Assembly (NCBI RefSeq): GCF_041379765.1
Contig: NZ_CP166919.1
Span: 2,232,001-2,296,000, forward strand
Direction: 5' to 3'
DNA length: 64,000 nucleotides
Source of the DNA: Thalassotalea sp. Sam97
Lineage (GTDB): Bacteria; Pseudomonadota; Gammaproteobacteria; Enterobacterales; Alteromonadaceae
The translations under genes and the position numbers were made by a program. The notes beneath the pieces were generated by a model that saw only the letters and a program-made list of their open reading frames with translations, had not been told where the DNA came from and ran no database searches. Positions within the stretch are counted from its first letter, which is position 1, and each line of letters begins with the position of its first letter. This document shows, one piece after another, positions 35,063-43,629 of this stretch.

Positions 35063-35091
35063 ATTGTATGGACTCATCGAAAAACTGTCAA
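35063..35091 (-). promoter_or_regulatory. Strong sigma-70 promoter of the tRNA operon
   Basis: On the minus strand a perfect -35 TTGACA (35091-35086), a 17-base spacer and -10 TACAAT (35068-35063) precede tRNA-Ala. The GC-containing stretch TCGCCTCG just after the -10 resembles the discriminator of stringently controlled stable-RNA promoters. Confidence 0.85.
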
Positions 35092-35657
35092 CACCTTTTT
35101 TGAATTAAATTGCAAAAAAGTGCGCGTTCGTTCACTAAGTAATCGCATTGGTTATTTTCTATGTAAACTGTGCCCGTTCCAACGAGAATATCAAGGTACG
35201 TACGCCGATTTTATCTATCGCGACAGCGTTCATTATCTTGCGGATTGTTAGCGTATATTAATCGTTGAGGTACTTAGCGTATGCCCGCAAGCTTGAAATA
35301 AAACTCAAATGCGGGCAAGTATGGTTCCATAACCTGGAACTGACAGTGATTAGAGTGGTTAGCTCCACAAAACAATTCTTGGTCGTTCACATTAACCAGA
35401 TCCTCCCCTTCACTATATCAAACATAACTATTGAATATTGCTCAACTGTGATTAAAATGACGGGATTTGATCAACTCAAGTGACCGTTTTGTCGTGAACA
35501 TGGCGTATTTATACCAATAAAAGCCTGCAAAACGAAAACGATTTACTACACTTTGCAAATAAGCCATACAATACCGCATCTTAGCGATGCGTTGAATTAA
35601 CGCTTGTATGCATAGCAAAACAAGAAACAGAATTAAGGCAATCAGGGTGCTATTTAT
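35092..35657. other. Intergenic region between the tRNA operon and yvcK
   Basis: About 565 bases contain short open frames without ribosome-binding sites or recognisable protein features. TTTACT at 35542 and TACAAT at 35567 are 19 bases apart and could be a weak yvcK promoter. I see no RNA gene or repeat. Confidence 0.5.
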
Positions 35658-36602
35658 ATGCGACTACAATCGATGAACGTCGTGGCCATTGGTGGTGGAC
35701 ACGGTCTTGGTCGGGTACTTTCTACCCTCTCCTTCCTAGAAAACCAACTAACTGGTATCGTCGCGACAACCGATAACGGTGGCTCAACCGGTAAATTACG
35801 ACGCCGCACCAGCAGTATCGCTTGGGGTGATTTGAGAAATTGTCTTACTGAACTAACCGACTCATCATCCATAGCGACCCACTTGTTTAACTTTCGCTTT
35901 GACGGCAAAGATGAACTCGCCGGACATAATCTGGGCAATTTAATTCTTTATGCGATGAATGATATCAATCTTCGCCCGATGGAGTCGATCCGTGTTGTCA
36001 GTCAACTGCTCCAGGTAAAAACCTCCGTGCATCCGATGTCAGAAACCCCGACGGATCTGCTGGCCTTTTATAAGGAAGGTCGCGTTAAGGTTGGCGAGCT
36101 GTCAGTGGATGATATGACCCGCATGCCTGAGCACATGATGCTTGCCCCACTTGTTAAGGCATTACCGCAAACCATTACTGCGATAAATGCAGCTGATGTC
36201 ATCATCATCGGTCCGGGTAGCTTTTTAACGTCGGTGGTTCCGCCACTGTTGGTCAATAATATAACCAGAGCCATTAATGACTCTGATGCTAAAGTGCTTT
36301 TTATTGATAACCTTGCCAAAGAGCAAACGCCTGCCGGTCGCTTGACTATCGATGAGAAACTCGAGTGGTTAACGTACAACATAGGGTGCCAACTGATTGA
36401 TGCGGTGATAACCGCAGACAGTGATGCAACCTCCAATATGGTGCCGATTATCAGCCACCCACTGGCCGCTAAAGAGTCTCGTCACGTTCACGACAAAGCA
36501 CAACTTGTGGATGCCATTGAGCAAGCGATAGAACGGTTGGAACACCATCAAGGAAAAAAGCGTAAACCTTATACGTTACCTCAAAAAATGGCCGTAACCT
36601 AA
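35658..36602 (+). CDS. yvcK: YvcK/CofD-like protein (gluconeogenesis factor family)
   Basis: The 314-residue protein belongs to the CofD-like fold, as shown by VVAIGGGHGLGRVLSTL, VATTDNGGSTGKLRR, WGDLRNCLTEL, NLGNLILYAM and VIIGPGSFLTSVVP. In Bacillus YvcK binds UDP-GlcNAc and is needed for growth on gluconeogenic carbon; the E. coli homologue is YbhK. The start at 35658 has CAGGG upstream; a Met five codons later is possible. A terminator shared with dcd follows. Confidence 0.9.
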   Translation: MRLQSMNVVAIGGGHGLGRVLSTLSFLENQLTGIVATTDNGGSTGKLRRRTSSIAWGDLRNCLTELTDSSSIATHLFNFRFDGKDELAGHNLGNLILYAMNDINLRPMESIRVVSQLLQVKTSVHPMSETPTDLLAFYKEGRVKVGELSVDDMTRMPEHMMLAPLVKALPQTITAINAADVIIIGPGSFLTSVVPPLLVNNITRAINDSDAKVLFIDNLAKEQTPAGRLTIDEKLEWLTYNIGCQLIDAVITADSDATSNMVPIISHPLAAKESRHVHDKAQLVDAIEQAIERLEHHQGKKRKPYTLPQKMAVT

Positions 36603-36624
36603 TGGCCGTTAGTCAAACTATACC

Positions 36625-36658
36625 AATAATAAACCCGCATCATGCGGGTTTATTATTT
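36625..36658. terminator. Bidirectional terminator between yvcK and dcd
   Basis: AATAATAAACCCGCAT (36625-36640) pairs with ATGCGGGTTTATTATT (36642-36657), a nearly loopless long stem with T-rich ends on both strands between convergent genes. Confidence 0.82.
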
Positions 36659-36681
36659 TCACGATTAAACGTTGCGTATCA

Positions 36682-37281
36682 TCACGACGCTTGCGACTTA
36701 TCATCTTGACTAATACGACTCGCGACAGCCCCCTGCTGGCCTTTATATTTCGCGTCGCTACGTTTATTGTACGGACGCATCGCCTCACCAGACATTGATT
36801 CAAAATTAAGCGCGGCAATCGTCATTTTAGGGCGCAACGCTAGTGGTAATTTTCCTGAGTTGTAAAATTCCAATACAATTTGCCCTGACCAACCCGGATC
36901 AATACGGTGGGCGGTAACGTGCACCATTAATCCTAAACGTGCGAGCGATGAGCGACCATCTAACCATCCGACAATATCAGCAGGTAGTGTGACCGATTCA
37001 TACGTCACACCTAGCGCCAATTCGCCTGGATGTAAAAAGAACGCTTGGTCTTCTTCAATGTGAATTTCATCGCTCATGACGGTGTTCATAGCCGCCTGAA
37101 CATCCGCCTTAGGACCACTTAAATCAATATACGGTGCGTTGTGATCTTGAAACACTCGAAATTGATGACCTAAGCGTATATCAACACTAACGCCAGATAT
37201 AACCGAATCATCAGGACGTGGGGCTATTTTTATTTTTTCCTGATTCATTAAATCAATAATGTCACGATCGCATAATCTCAT
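36682..37281 (-). CDS. dcd: dCTP deaminase
   Basis: The 199-residue trimeric enzyme converts dCTP to dUTP for thymidylate synthesis. The start MRLCDRDIIDLM, the core SVDIRLGHQFRVF, and the active-site segments GWLDGRSSLARLGLMVHVTAH (split) with Arg-Ser-Ser and a downstream Glu in QIVLEFYNSG are visible. It lies 26 bases after apbC in one operon. Confidence 0.96.
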   Translation of the reverse strand: MRLCDRDIIDLMNQEKIKIAPRPDDSVISGVSVDIRLGHQFRVFQDHNAPYIDLSGPKADVQAAMNTVMSDEIHIEEDQAFFLHPGELALGVTYESVTLPADIVGWLDGRSSLARLGLMVHVTAHRIDPGWSGQIVLEFYNSGKLPLALRPKMTIAALNFESMSGEAMRPYNKRSDAKYKGQQGAVASRISQDDKSQAS

Positions 37282-37307
37282 AGTTTTCTTCTTTCTCGTT
37301 GTATCCG

Positions 37308-38417
37308 TTATGCTTTTACAATAACGTCTGGGGTTTGCGGGCTGGCATTATCTAATTGATAAAACAAATTGGCCGCTACATTACAGGCTATTCTACGGTA
37401 CTGAGTGGTTAATTCACCAGTTAAATTTTCAGTTATTAACGAGCGACCATTATCAGCGTATTCGCCAATTTCCATATGCAAAGGCAATTGACCGAGAATT
37501 TCGACCTTATAATCATTGGCAAGCATTTCAGCGCCACCTTGGCCAAATAAATGCGCGTGATGACCACAATTATCACACACGTGATAACTCATATTTTCCA
37601 CCACACCAAGCACCGGCACTTGTACTTTATCAAACATCGCAATGCCTTTAATGGCATCTTTTAAAGCGATATCTTGCGGGGTTGTGACAATCACAGAGGC
37701 TGCAACCGGCACTTTTTGCGCCAATGTCAATTGAATGTCTCCCGTCCCCGGCGGCATATCAATGATTAAATAATCCAGCTCATGATTATCTTCACTGCGC
37801 CAACTGGTTTCATTGAGCATTTGCGCAAAAGCCGAACTGGCCATTGGTCCACGCCAAACCGTTGCGTCTTTTTCAGCAACCAAAAAGCCTATCGACATCG
37901 CGGTGATACCATGTGCAAACAAGGGCATCATGGTTTTACCGTCTGCGGAGACTGGACGTTGATTTTCAATGCCTAACATCGTTGGGATCGAAGGACCATA
38001 AATATCCGCATCGAGCACACCTACACGTGCGCCTTCAGCCTGCAAAGCAAACGCTAGGTTCACCGCCGTTGTTGACTTACCTACCCCGCCTTTACCTGAA
38101 GCAACGGCAATGATGTTTTTTACGCCATTTAAGCCATGTTGACGGACAGGCTGTATCGCCAAATCAAAGCTGATTTCAACGTCAACATCAAACTGTTCAA
38201 CCACGGCGCGAGCAATATTTTCCAGCTCCGATAAACAAGCGAAGTAGGGAGTAAAATATAACACCACAGTGCTATTTTCTCGTTTGACTTGCCAATCGAG
38301 CATGGCCGCATTAATGCCTTGCTGAAATACCGCAGAAGGATAGTTTTCAATAAAAGAGGTGATCTGCAAAAGCAAATCTGCCTCCTTTTTCTTATTGCCG
38401 AATAAATTTTTCAACAT
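37308..38417 (-). CDS. apbC: Iron-sulfur cluster carrier ApbC/Mrp
   Basis: The 369-residue P-loop protein has an N-terminal DUF59-like segment (about 10-85) and the deviant Walker A SGKGGVGKSTTAVNL. It also has DADIYGPSIPTML, PPGTGDIQLTL and a CxxC (HVCDNCGHHAHLFG) that would hold the bridging 4Fe-4S cluster in a dimer. It carries clusters to apo-proteins. It is divergent from metG as in E. coli. Confidence 0.95.
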   Translation of the reverse strand: MLKNLFGNKKKEADLLLQITSFIENYPSAVFQQGINAAMLDWQVKRENSTVVLYFTPYFACLSELENIARAVVEQFDVDVEISFDLAIQPVRQHGLNGVKNIIAVASGKGGVGKSTTAVNLAFALQAEGARVGVLDADIYGPSIPTMLGIENQRPVSADGKTMMPLFAHGITAMSIGFLVAEKDATVWRGPMASSAFAQMLNETSWRSEDNHELDYLIIDMPPGTGDIQLTLAQKVPVAASVIVTTPQDIALKDAIKGIAMFDKVQVPVLGVVENMSYHVCDNCGHHAHLFGQGGAEMLANDYKVEILGQLPLHMEIGEYADNGRSLITENLTGELTTQYRRIACNVAANLFYQLDNASPQTPDVIVKA

Positions 38418-38532
38418 AATAGCCAGCTTTTCTTATAATTTATGAGATTTCTTAATGAAAATACGCCTTAAATTTTGTACTATCCGAGGCCATATTTCTA
38501 TTAAATAATTTCTAAATCAGGCAAATAGTCCA

Positions 38533-40560
38533 ATGAGTGATAATAATCGCAAAATTTTGGTGACCAGTGCCCTACCGTACGCCAACGGTCCAATCCACTT
38601 AGGTCACCTGTTAGAATACATTCAAACCGATATTTGGGTGCGTTTTCAAAAAATGCGCGGTCACGAGGCATACTATGTTTGTGCCGATGACGCACACGGC
38701 ACCCCTATCATGCTAAAAGCGCAACAACTGGGCATCACGCCAGAACAAATGATTGAGCAAGTGCGCGAAGAGCATATGGCGGACTTTGCTGATTTTCATA
38801 TCGAGTTTGATAACTATCACTCAACCCACAGCGATGAAAATCGCAGCTACGCTGAGCTTATCTACAATCGTTTAAATGATAGTGGCTACATCAAACGTCG
38901 TACCATTTCACAACTCTTCGATCCTGAAAAAGAAATGTTCTTACCCGATCGTTTCGTTAAAGGTACCTGTCCTAAATGTGGTAGCGAAGATCAAAACGGT
39001 GATAACTGTGATAATTGTGGCGCGACCTACTCGCCAACCGAATTGGTAAACCCGAAATCGGTTGTGTCTGGGGCAACTCCGGTGATGAAAGACTCTGAGC
39101 ACTTCTTCTTTGACTTGCCTGCTTTTGAGCAAATGCTAAAAGACTGGACCAAGTCAGGCTCTTTGCAAGAAGAAATGGCCAATAAATTAAATGAGTGGTT
39201 TGAATCCGGTCTGCAGCAGTGGGACATTAGCCGTGATGCGCCATACTTTGGCTTTGAGATCCCAAATGCACCCGGTAAGTTTTTCTATGTGTGGCTCGAC
39301 GCTCCTATTGGTTACATGGGCAGCTTTAAGAACCTATGTGATAAAAAAGGCATCAACTTTGATGAGTTTTGGCAACAAGACTCAACGGCTGAGCTGTATC
39401 ACTTCATTGGTAAAGACATTATTTACTTCCACTCTTTATTCTGGCCAGCGATGCTAAAAGGTGCAGGCTTTAGACAACCGACATCTGTCTACGCCCACGG
39501 TTTTGTCACCGTTAACGGCACCAAGATGAGTAAATCAAAAGGCACTTTCATAAAAGGTCGTACCTACCTTGATCACCTAAACCCTGAGTTCTTGCGTTAC
39601 TATTTCGCCGCAAAATTAACCAGCCGTATTGATGACTTAGATCTTAACCTTGAAGATTTCGCACAACGCGTTAACTCTGACTTAGTGGGTAAATTGGTTA
39701 ACATCGCGTCACGTTGTGCCGGTTTCATCTCAAAGAAATTTGATGGCATGCTATCAGCACGTATTGACGACCAAGAGCTAGCGGACGCCGTGATGGCCGC
39801 TGGGGATTCTATCGCAGCACATTATGAGAATCGTGAGTTCGGTAAGGCAATGCGCGAGATCATGGCACTCGCTGACCGTGTCAACGAATACATCGCAGTC
39901 AAAGAGCCTTGGGTATTGGCCAAGCAAGAAGGTAAAGAGCAAGAGGTTCAAGACGTATGCTCGATGGGTATTAACCTATTCCGTATTCTGATGATTTACT
40001 TAAAGCCTGTGTTACCAAAGCTTGCTGATAAATCATCTGCATTCTTGAACGATGAATTATTGTGGGAAGGTCACAAGCACTTATTAACCGACCACAAGAT
40101 CAATAAATTTAAAGCGCTTATGCAACGTGTTGAGATGGATAAAGTAAACGCCATGGTAGAAGATTCAAAAGAAAACCTAGTTGCTGCGCAAGCAGCGCCT
40201 GTCACAGGTCCACTAGCCGATGAGCCTATTGCGCCAGAAATCACGTTCGATGACTTTGCTAAAGTTGACCTGCGCGTTGCCAAAATCGTCACGGCAGAGC
40301 ACGTTGAGAAAGCGGAAAAGCTATTGCGCATTGAAGTGGACTTAGGCGGTGAAAAACGCCAAATCTTTGCCGGCATCAAATCGGCTTACCAACCAGAAGA
40401 CTTAATTGGTAAGTTAACGGTTGTTGTCGCTAACCTAGCGCCACGTAAAATGCGTTTTGGTATGTCTGAAGGCATGATTATCGCAGCTGGCCCCGGTGGT
40501 AAAGATATCTTTATCTTAAACCCTGACCAAGGTGCTGAGCCTGGTATGCGCGTGATGTAA
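38533..40560 (+). CDS. metG: Methionyl-tRNA synthetase
   Basis: The 675-residue class I synthetase shows the HIGH motif as HLGH in PYANGPIHLGHLLE, a zinc knuckle with two CxxC pairs (CPKCG and CDNCG, about residues 146-162), and KMSKS in GTKMSKSKGTF. The C-terminal tRNA-binding/dimerisation domain begins DFAKVDLRVAKIV (about 575 on). Length equals E. coli MetG (677). Confidence 0.98.
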   Translation: MSDNNRKILVTSALPYANGPIHLGHLLEYIQTDIWVRFQKMRGHEAYYVCADDAHGTPIMLKAQQLGITPEQMIEQVREEHMADFADFHIEFDNYHSTHSDENRSYAELIYNRLNDSGYIKRRTISQLFDPEKEMFLPDRFVKGTCPKCGSEDQNGDNCDNCGATYSPTELVNPKSVVSGATPVMKDSEHFFFDLPAFEQMLKDWTKSGSLQEEMANKLNEWFESGLQQWDISRDAPYFGFEIPNAPGKFFYVWLDAPIGYMGSFKNLCDKKGINFDEFWQQDSTAELYHFIGKDIIYFHSLFWPAMLKGAGFRQPTSVYAHGFVTVNGTKMSKSKGTFIKGRTYLDHLNPEFLRYYFAAKLTSRIDDLDLNLEDFAQRVNSDLVGKLVNIASRCAGFISKKFDGMLSARIDDQELADAVMAAGDSIAAHYENREFGKAMREIMALADRVNEYIAVKEPWVLAKQEGKEQEVQDVCSMGINLFRILMIYLKPVLPKLADKSSAFLNDELLWEGHKHLLTDHKINKFKALMQRVEMDKVNAMVEDSKENLVAAQAAPVTGPLADEPIAPEITFDDFAKVDLRVAKIVTAEHVEKAEKLLRIEVDLGGEKRQIFAGIKSAYQPEDLIGKLTVVVANLAPRKMRFGMSEGMIIAAGPGGKDIFILNPDQGAEPGMRVM

Positions 40561-40582
40561 CCTGTACATCAAAAAACAACGT

Positions 40583-40626
40583 AAAAGCGAGCTGATGATT
40601 TTATATCGTTTGAGCTCGCTTTTTTA
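40583..40626 (+). terminator. metG terminator
   Basis: AAAAGCGAGCT (40583-40593) pairs with AGCTCGCTTTT (40613-40623) and runs into further T residues, 22 bases after metG. Confidence 0.85.
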
Positions 40627-40682
40627 TTGTCTGTATCTAGCTCTAAAATCAGTCACCAAAAAACGGAGCAAGACCATGCCGA

Positions 40683-40835
40683 TTAACCAGGTACATTAGG
40701 AATAATATTTTTATCATCGGTATCATCTGCAAAGCTGACCACTTGTATCGTCATGACATACTCTGTCTGAAATTCCAGTGCAGCGCCATTCGGTATATTA
40801 GGCAGACGCATACCTAGCGCCTTATACCAATCACA
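40683..40835 (-). pseudogene. Orphan 3' coding remnant
   Basis: On the minus strand 50 codons read without interruption from a TAG at 40836 to TAA at 40683. They include WYKALGMRLPNIPNG and VMTIQVVSFADDTDD, with protein-like composition and third-position usage like neighbouring genes. No upstream start or ribosome-binding site fits, and the sequence beyond 40836 (TATACCAATCACACTAAGT) resembles dispersed intergenic motifs of Alteromonadales. It may be the tail of a deleted gene. I cannot identify the family. Confidence 0.3.
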
Positions 40836-41203
40836 CTAAGTTTGTGCCCAACTCAGAGTTAGGGCAGAGGTTCAGTTACAACATAGATTTCATTGATATA
40901 GTCATTCTATATTAATGAAATATAGGGCCGTAAATGGGCCTCTGGTAAACTCCCTGCAGTTGAATAATCAAGGTGTGCTACCTCTTGCTGCAAACTTGGA
41001 CATAAAAAGTATAACATCGGCTACATAGACAGCATATTACGACCGTATCAAGGTGATGCATCTTGGCTCTGTTAAGCAATTTAATGACAATTACTCTGCG
41101 ATACATGGATTGTTTATATCATCGAATCACTCACCACTGTCGTTTTTCGCTGAGCATGGTAGCATCAATATAAAACGTGTAACTTATTTTATAAGGCAAC
41201 CCT
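40836..41203. other. Non-coding stretch with a strong hairpin
   Basis: About 370 bases hold no credible gene. ATTTCATTGATATAG (40887-40901) pairs with CTATATTAATGAAAT (40907-40921) at 14 of 15 positions plus one wobble pair. The sequence could be the remnant of a small mobile or MITE-like element, but no terminal repeats or target duplication were seen. Confidence 0.45.
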
Positions 41204-42232
41204 TTGGACTCCATCACCCAAGCCGCACTTGGTGCCACCATCGCCGGAGCCGTTGCTGGCAAGCACTGCAACGGTAAAGTATTATTCGCGGGCGCCGCAT
41301 TAGGCACCTTGCCTGACTTAGATGTGTTAATTGACTATGGCGATATCGTTTCCAATACCATTAAGCATCGCGGATTTAGTCATTCTTTGTTGGTGTTGCT
41401 GCCATTTTCTCTGCTACTTGCATGGTTATCGAACAAGCTAATCAACCATGAATATTGGTGCTTTAATAAGTTATTACTGCTGATTGCCAGCGTTTTGATC
41501 ACCCATCCATTACTCGATTACTTTACCACCTATGGTACGCAACTGACCTGGCCAATGACCGGCTATTATGCTCGCTCTAGTATATTTATCATTGACCCTT
41601 TATATACCGTCCCCTTGCTTGTGGCGATATTTGTGTGTTGGCGCGCGCCCAATAAGGGGCGTCTTTATTGTGCTGGAGCGTTATGCCTATCCACCTTGTA
41701 TGTACTGTGGAGTTTAATTGCGCAGCAGCAGATCAAACAAAGAGTAGCCATCAACTTAACGGCACTAGGTTTATCCGCTAACCCAACGCTGATAACGCCT
41801 ATGCCACTAAACACGTTATTATGGCGAATCGTTATCCTTGACGGCGATCAGTACTTGGAAGGTATGGCCTCGTTACTTGATGATGGCCAAGACATACACT
41901 TTACTCGGCACCAACGAGGCGATTGGCCAATCGCTGAAGTGCCTGAATTACTTGATCAGTACCAGCTCTTTACGCGCCAATTTGTCAGTTACCGACAAGA
42001 GCAAGATAAATTGATTGTCAGTGATCTGCGTATGGGCGTTACCGGTAATTTGGCATTTCAATTTCAATTTGCTCACAAAAATGAAAACAACGAATGGCAG
42101 TTACAAACGCCAACGTCCTATCAATCGATACGCATTGATATCGACTTAAAGAAATGGTTTGAACGGATAATGGGCGACAGCAGCATCACTACGCTGTCCA
42201 AGCACGAAAAGCTATCTGGCGCAGTTCAGTGA
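41204..42232 (+). CDS. Membrane-bound metal-dependent hydrolase (YdjM/YfhO-like DUF457 type)
   Basis: The start is TTG with AAGG about 8 bases upstream; MDSITQAALGATIAGA is the usual family start. The 342-residue protein carries GTLPDLDVL, HRGFSHSLLVLLPFSLLLA (split), HPLLDYFTTYGT and several membrane helices (about residues 60-180). These His/Asp clusters form the metal site of the YbcI/YdjM-type hydrolases. A soluble domain of about 150 residues follows. The substrate is unknown. Confidence 0.85.
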   Translation: MDSITQAALGATIAGAVAGKHCNGKVLFAGAALGTLPDLDVLIDYGDIVSNTIKHRGFSHSLLVLLPFSLLLAWLSNKLINHEYWCFNKLLLLIASVLITHPLLDYFTTYGTQLTWPMTGYYARSSIFIIDPLYTVPLLVAIFVCWRAPNKGRLYCAGALCLSTLYVLWSLIAQQQIKQRVAINLTALGLSANPTLITPMPLNTLLWRIVILDGDQYLEGMASLLDDGQDIHFTRHQRGDWPIAEVPELLDQYQLFTRQFVSYRQEQDKLIVSDLRMGVTGNLAFQFQFAHKNENNEWQLQTPTSYQSIRIDIDLKKWFERIMGDSSITTLSKHEKLSGAVQ

Positions 42233-42262
42233 ACAATATGCGCAGTTAACAAGCAAAGGAGT

Positions 42263-42327
42263 CGGTTAGCTATTATGGCAAGCATATCGCTAACCGATAT
42301 AGGCGGTGTAAATTCTATAAACACCGC
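42263..42327. other. Two tandem hairpins between convergent genes
   Basis: CGGTTAGC (42263-42270) pairs with GCTAACCG (42289-42296), and GCGGTGT (42303-42309) with ACACCGC (42321-42327). Neither has a T tract, so termination by them is uncertain. Confidence 0.4.
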
Positions 42328-42343
42328 TAGTATTGTCGTTAAC

Positions 42344-42874
42344 CTACCACTGAATACGAATTTTGGTACCGGTTTCAACGAGGCTGAGAAATTCATCCAT
42401 TTCAGCATTGGTTAACGCGATACAGCCATTGGTCCAATTTAAACGTTGGCGCCTGCGTGGATCACGCTTATCACCGTTCTTCTGGCCATGTATCATAATA
42501 AAGCCTCCAGGGCTAACGCCTTTAGTTTTTGCTCGAGCAATATCTTCGGCATTGGGGTAGCTGATATGCATGGCGCGATGAAACGCTGAGTCTTCTTTAA
42601 CATAGTCGAGTACGTATTCACCTTCCGGGGTACGCCTATCACCTTCTCTGACTTTATGACCTCGAGTATTACGTCCTAAAGCAATGTGATACTTTTTTAC
42701 CACTTTGTCGCCTTTAAGCAAATACATGGTACGGCTGGACTTATCAACTTTAACTAAATCTACTTTCAAATACGCTGTCTTCGCTAACGCATCTGGCGCG
42801 ACAGATGCCAGAGATAGTGTTAACGTGACAACAAACACCAAGCGGGCAACAACAGAAAAACTACGACTACTCAC
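42344..42874 (-). CDS. Periplasmic L,D-transpeptidase family protein (YkuD domain)
   Basis: The 176-residue protein has a signal peptide ending about residue 31 (ASVAPDALAK). The YkuD domain runs from about YLKVDLVKVDKSSR to the end, with the active-site His in MIHGQ and Cys in NWTNGCIALTNAEMDEF. Proteins of this small type crosslink or edit peptidoglycan or attach lipoproteins. It converges on the membrane hydrolase gene. Confidence 0.9.
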   Translation of the reverse strand: MSSRSFSVVARLVFVVTLTLSLASVAPDALAKTAYLKVDLVKVDKSSRTMYLLKGDKVVKKYHIALGRNTRGHKVREGDRRTPEGEYVLDYVKEDSAFHRAMHISYPNAEDIARAKTKGVSPGGFIMIHGQKNGDKRDPRRRQRLNWTNGCIALTNAEMDEFLSLVETGTKIRIQW

Positions 42875-43088
42875 GAGATTTCAATACACCGTATAATTGA
42901 TACTTCGAACGCGGTAGTCTAATGATTTTGTTCACTGATTCAACAATTTTTACACAGCAACTGGTCCAGCGTTACAATTTGCCAATACTTATCGAGCAAC
43001 ACACACATCACGTTAACAAGTCGTGTACAATCTCTGTAGCAAACACCGTTTATTTTCGCCCCATCAGCGCTGTAAGGAAGTCAGCAAT

Positions 43089-43517
43089 ATGCGCATAGAC
43101 ATAACCCCACCCCCCAACAATAATGCCTTAAAAACACTTAGCCAAGGCATCCAACGATATAATCAAGACCATCTAGATGATGATGTGGTATTTGAGGCCG
43201 ATAAACGCTTTGCTGCGTTTGTATATAATGACGAACATCAGGTCGTTGGCGGCATTCGTGCTAATGGTTTTTGGAATTACTGCATCATTGAATTGTTATG
43301 GTTGGCACCACAATGTCGTGGTACAGGCATTGGGACTCAATTGATGGCTGATGTTGAAGCGTACGCCAAACGATTAGGCTTTGCCTATATCCGTGCCGAG
43401 ACTTTAGATTTTCAGGCGAAAGGATTTTACGTAAAGTGCGGTTATCGACTTTACGGTGAATTGCCTGATCACCCTAAAGGCCACACCACTTATTGTTTAT
43501 TCAAGTCGCTGAAATAA
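43089..43517 (+). CDS. GNAT-family acetyltransferase
   Basis: AAGGA about 10 bases before ATG 43089 selects a 142-residue protein starting MRIDITPPP; the frame extends upstream to 43023 without a good site. The acetyl-CoA signature is LAPQCRGTGIGTQLMADVE and the C-terminal FYVKCGYRLYGEL is typical of the family. It resembles small acetyltransferases that act on antibiotics or amines, without a firm substrate. Confidence 0.88.
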   Translation: MRIDITPPPNNNALKTLSQGIQRYNQDHLDDDVVFEADKRFAAFVYNDEHQVVGGIRANGFWNYCIIELLWLAPQCRGTGIGTQLMADVEAYAKRLGFAYIRAETLDFQAKGFYVKCGYRLYGELPDHPKGHTTYCLFKSLK

Positions 43518-43560
43518 AGCAACCCACATAGACCAATAGTCGATAGGTCATCAGAAATAA

Positions 43561-43595
43561 ACAAAAGCGCCACTACGAATACCGCAGCGGCGCTT
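43561..43595 (-). terminator. Probable terminator of the branched-chain dehydrogenase operon
   Basis: On the minus strand AAGCGCC (43595-43589) pairs with GGCGCTT (43571-43565) and is followed by TTGTTT. It lies 35 bases after the E2 gene. Confidence 0.55.
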
Positions 43596-43629
43596 GGCGT
43601 CTAAAGAGTAATGCAAGCAATCAGCAAGA

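Noticed and set aside
35265..35483. 72-codon frame before yvcK
   Set aside because: The composition is not like neighbouring genes and there is no start signal.
41053..41277. 74-codon frame overlapping the membrane hydrolase start
   Set aside because: It overlaps the well-supported TTG start at 41204 in another frame, and its ending is a frame-shifted shadow of that gene.
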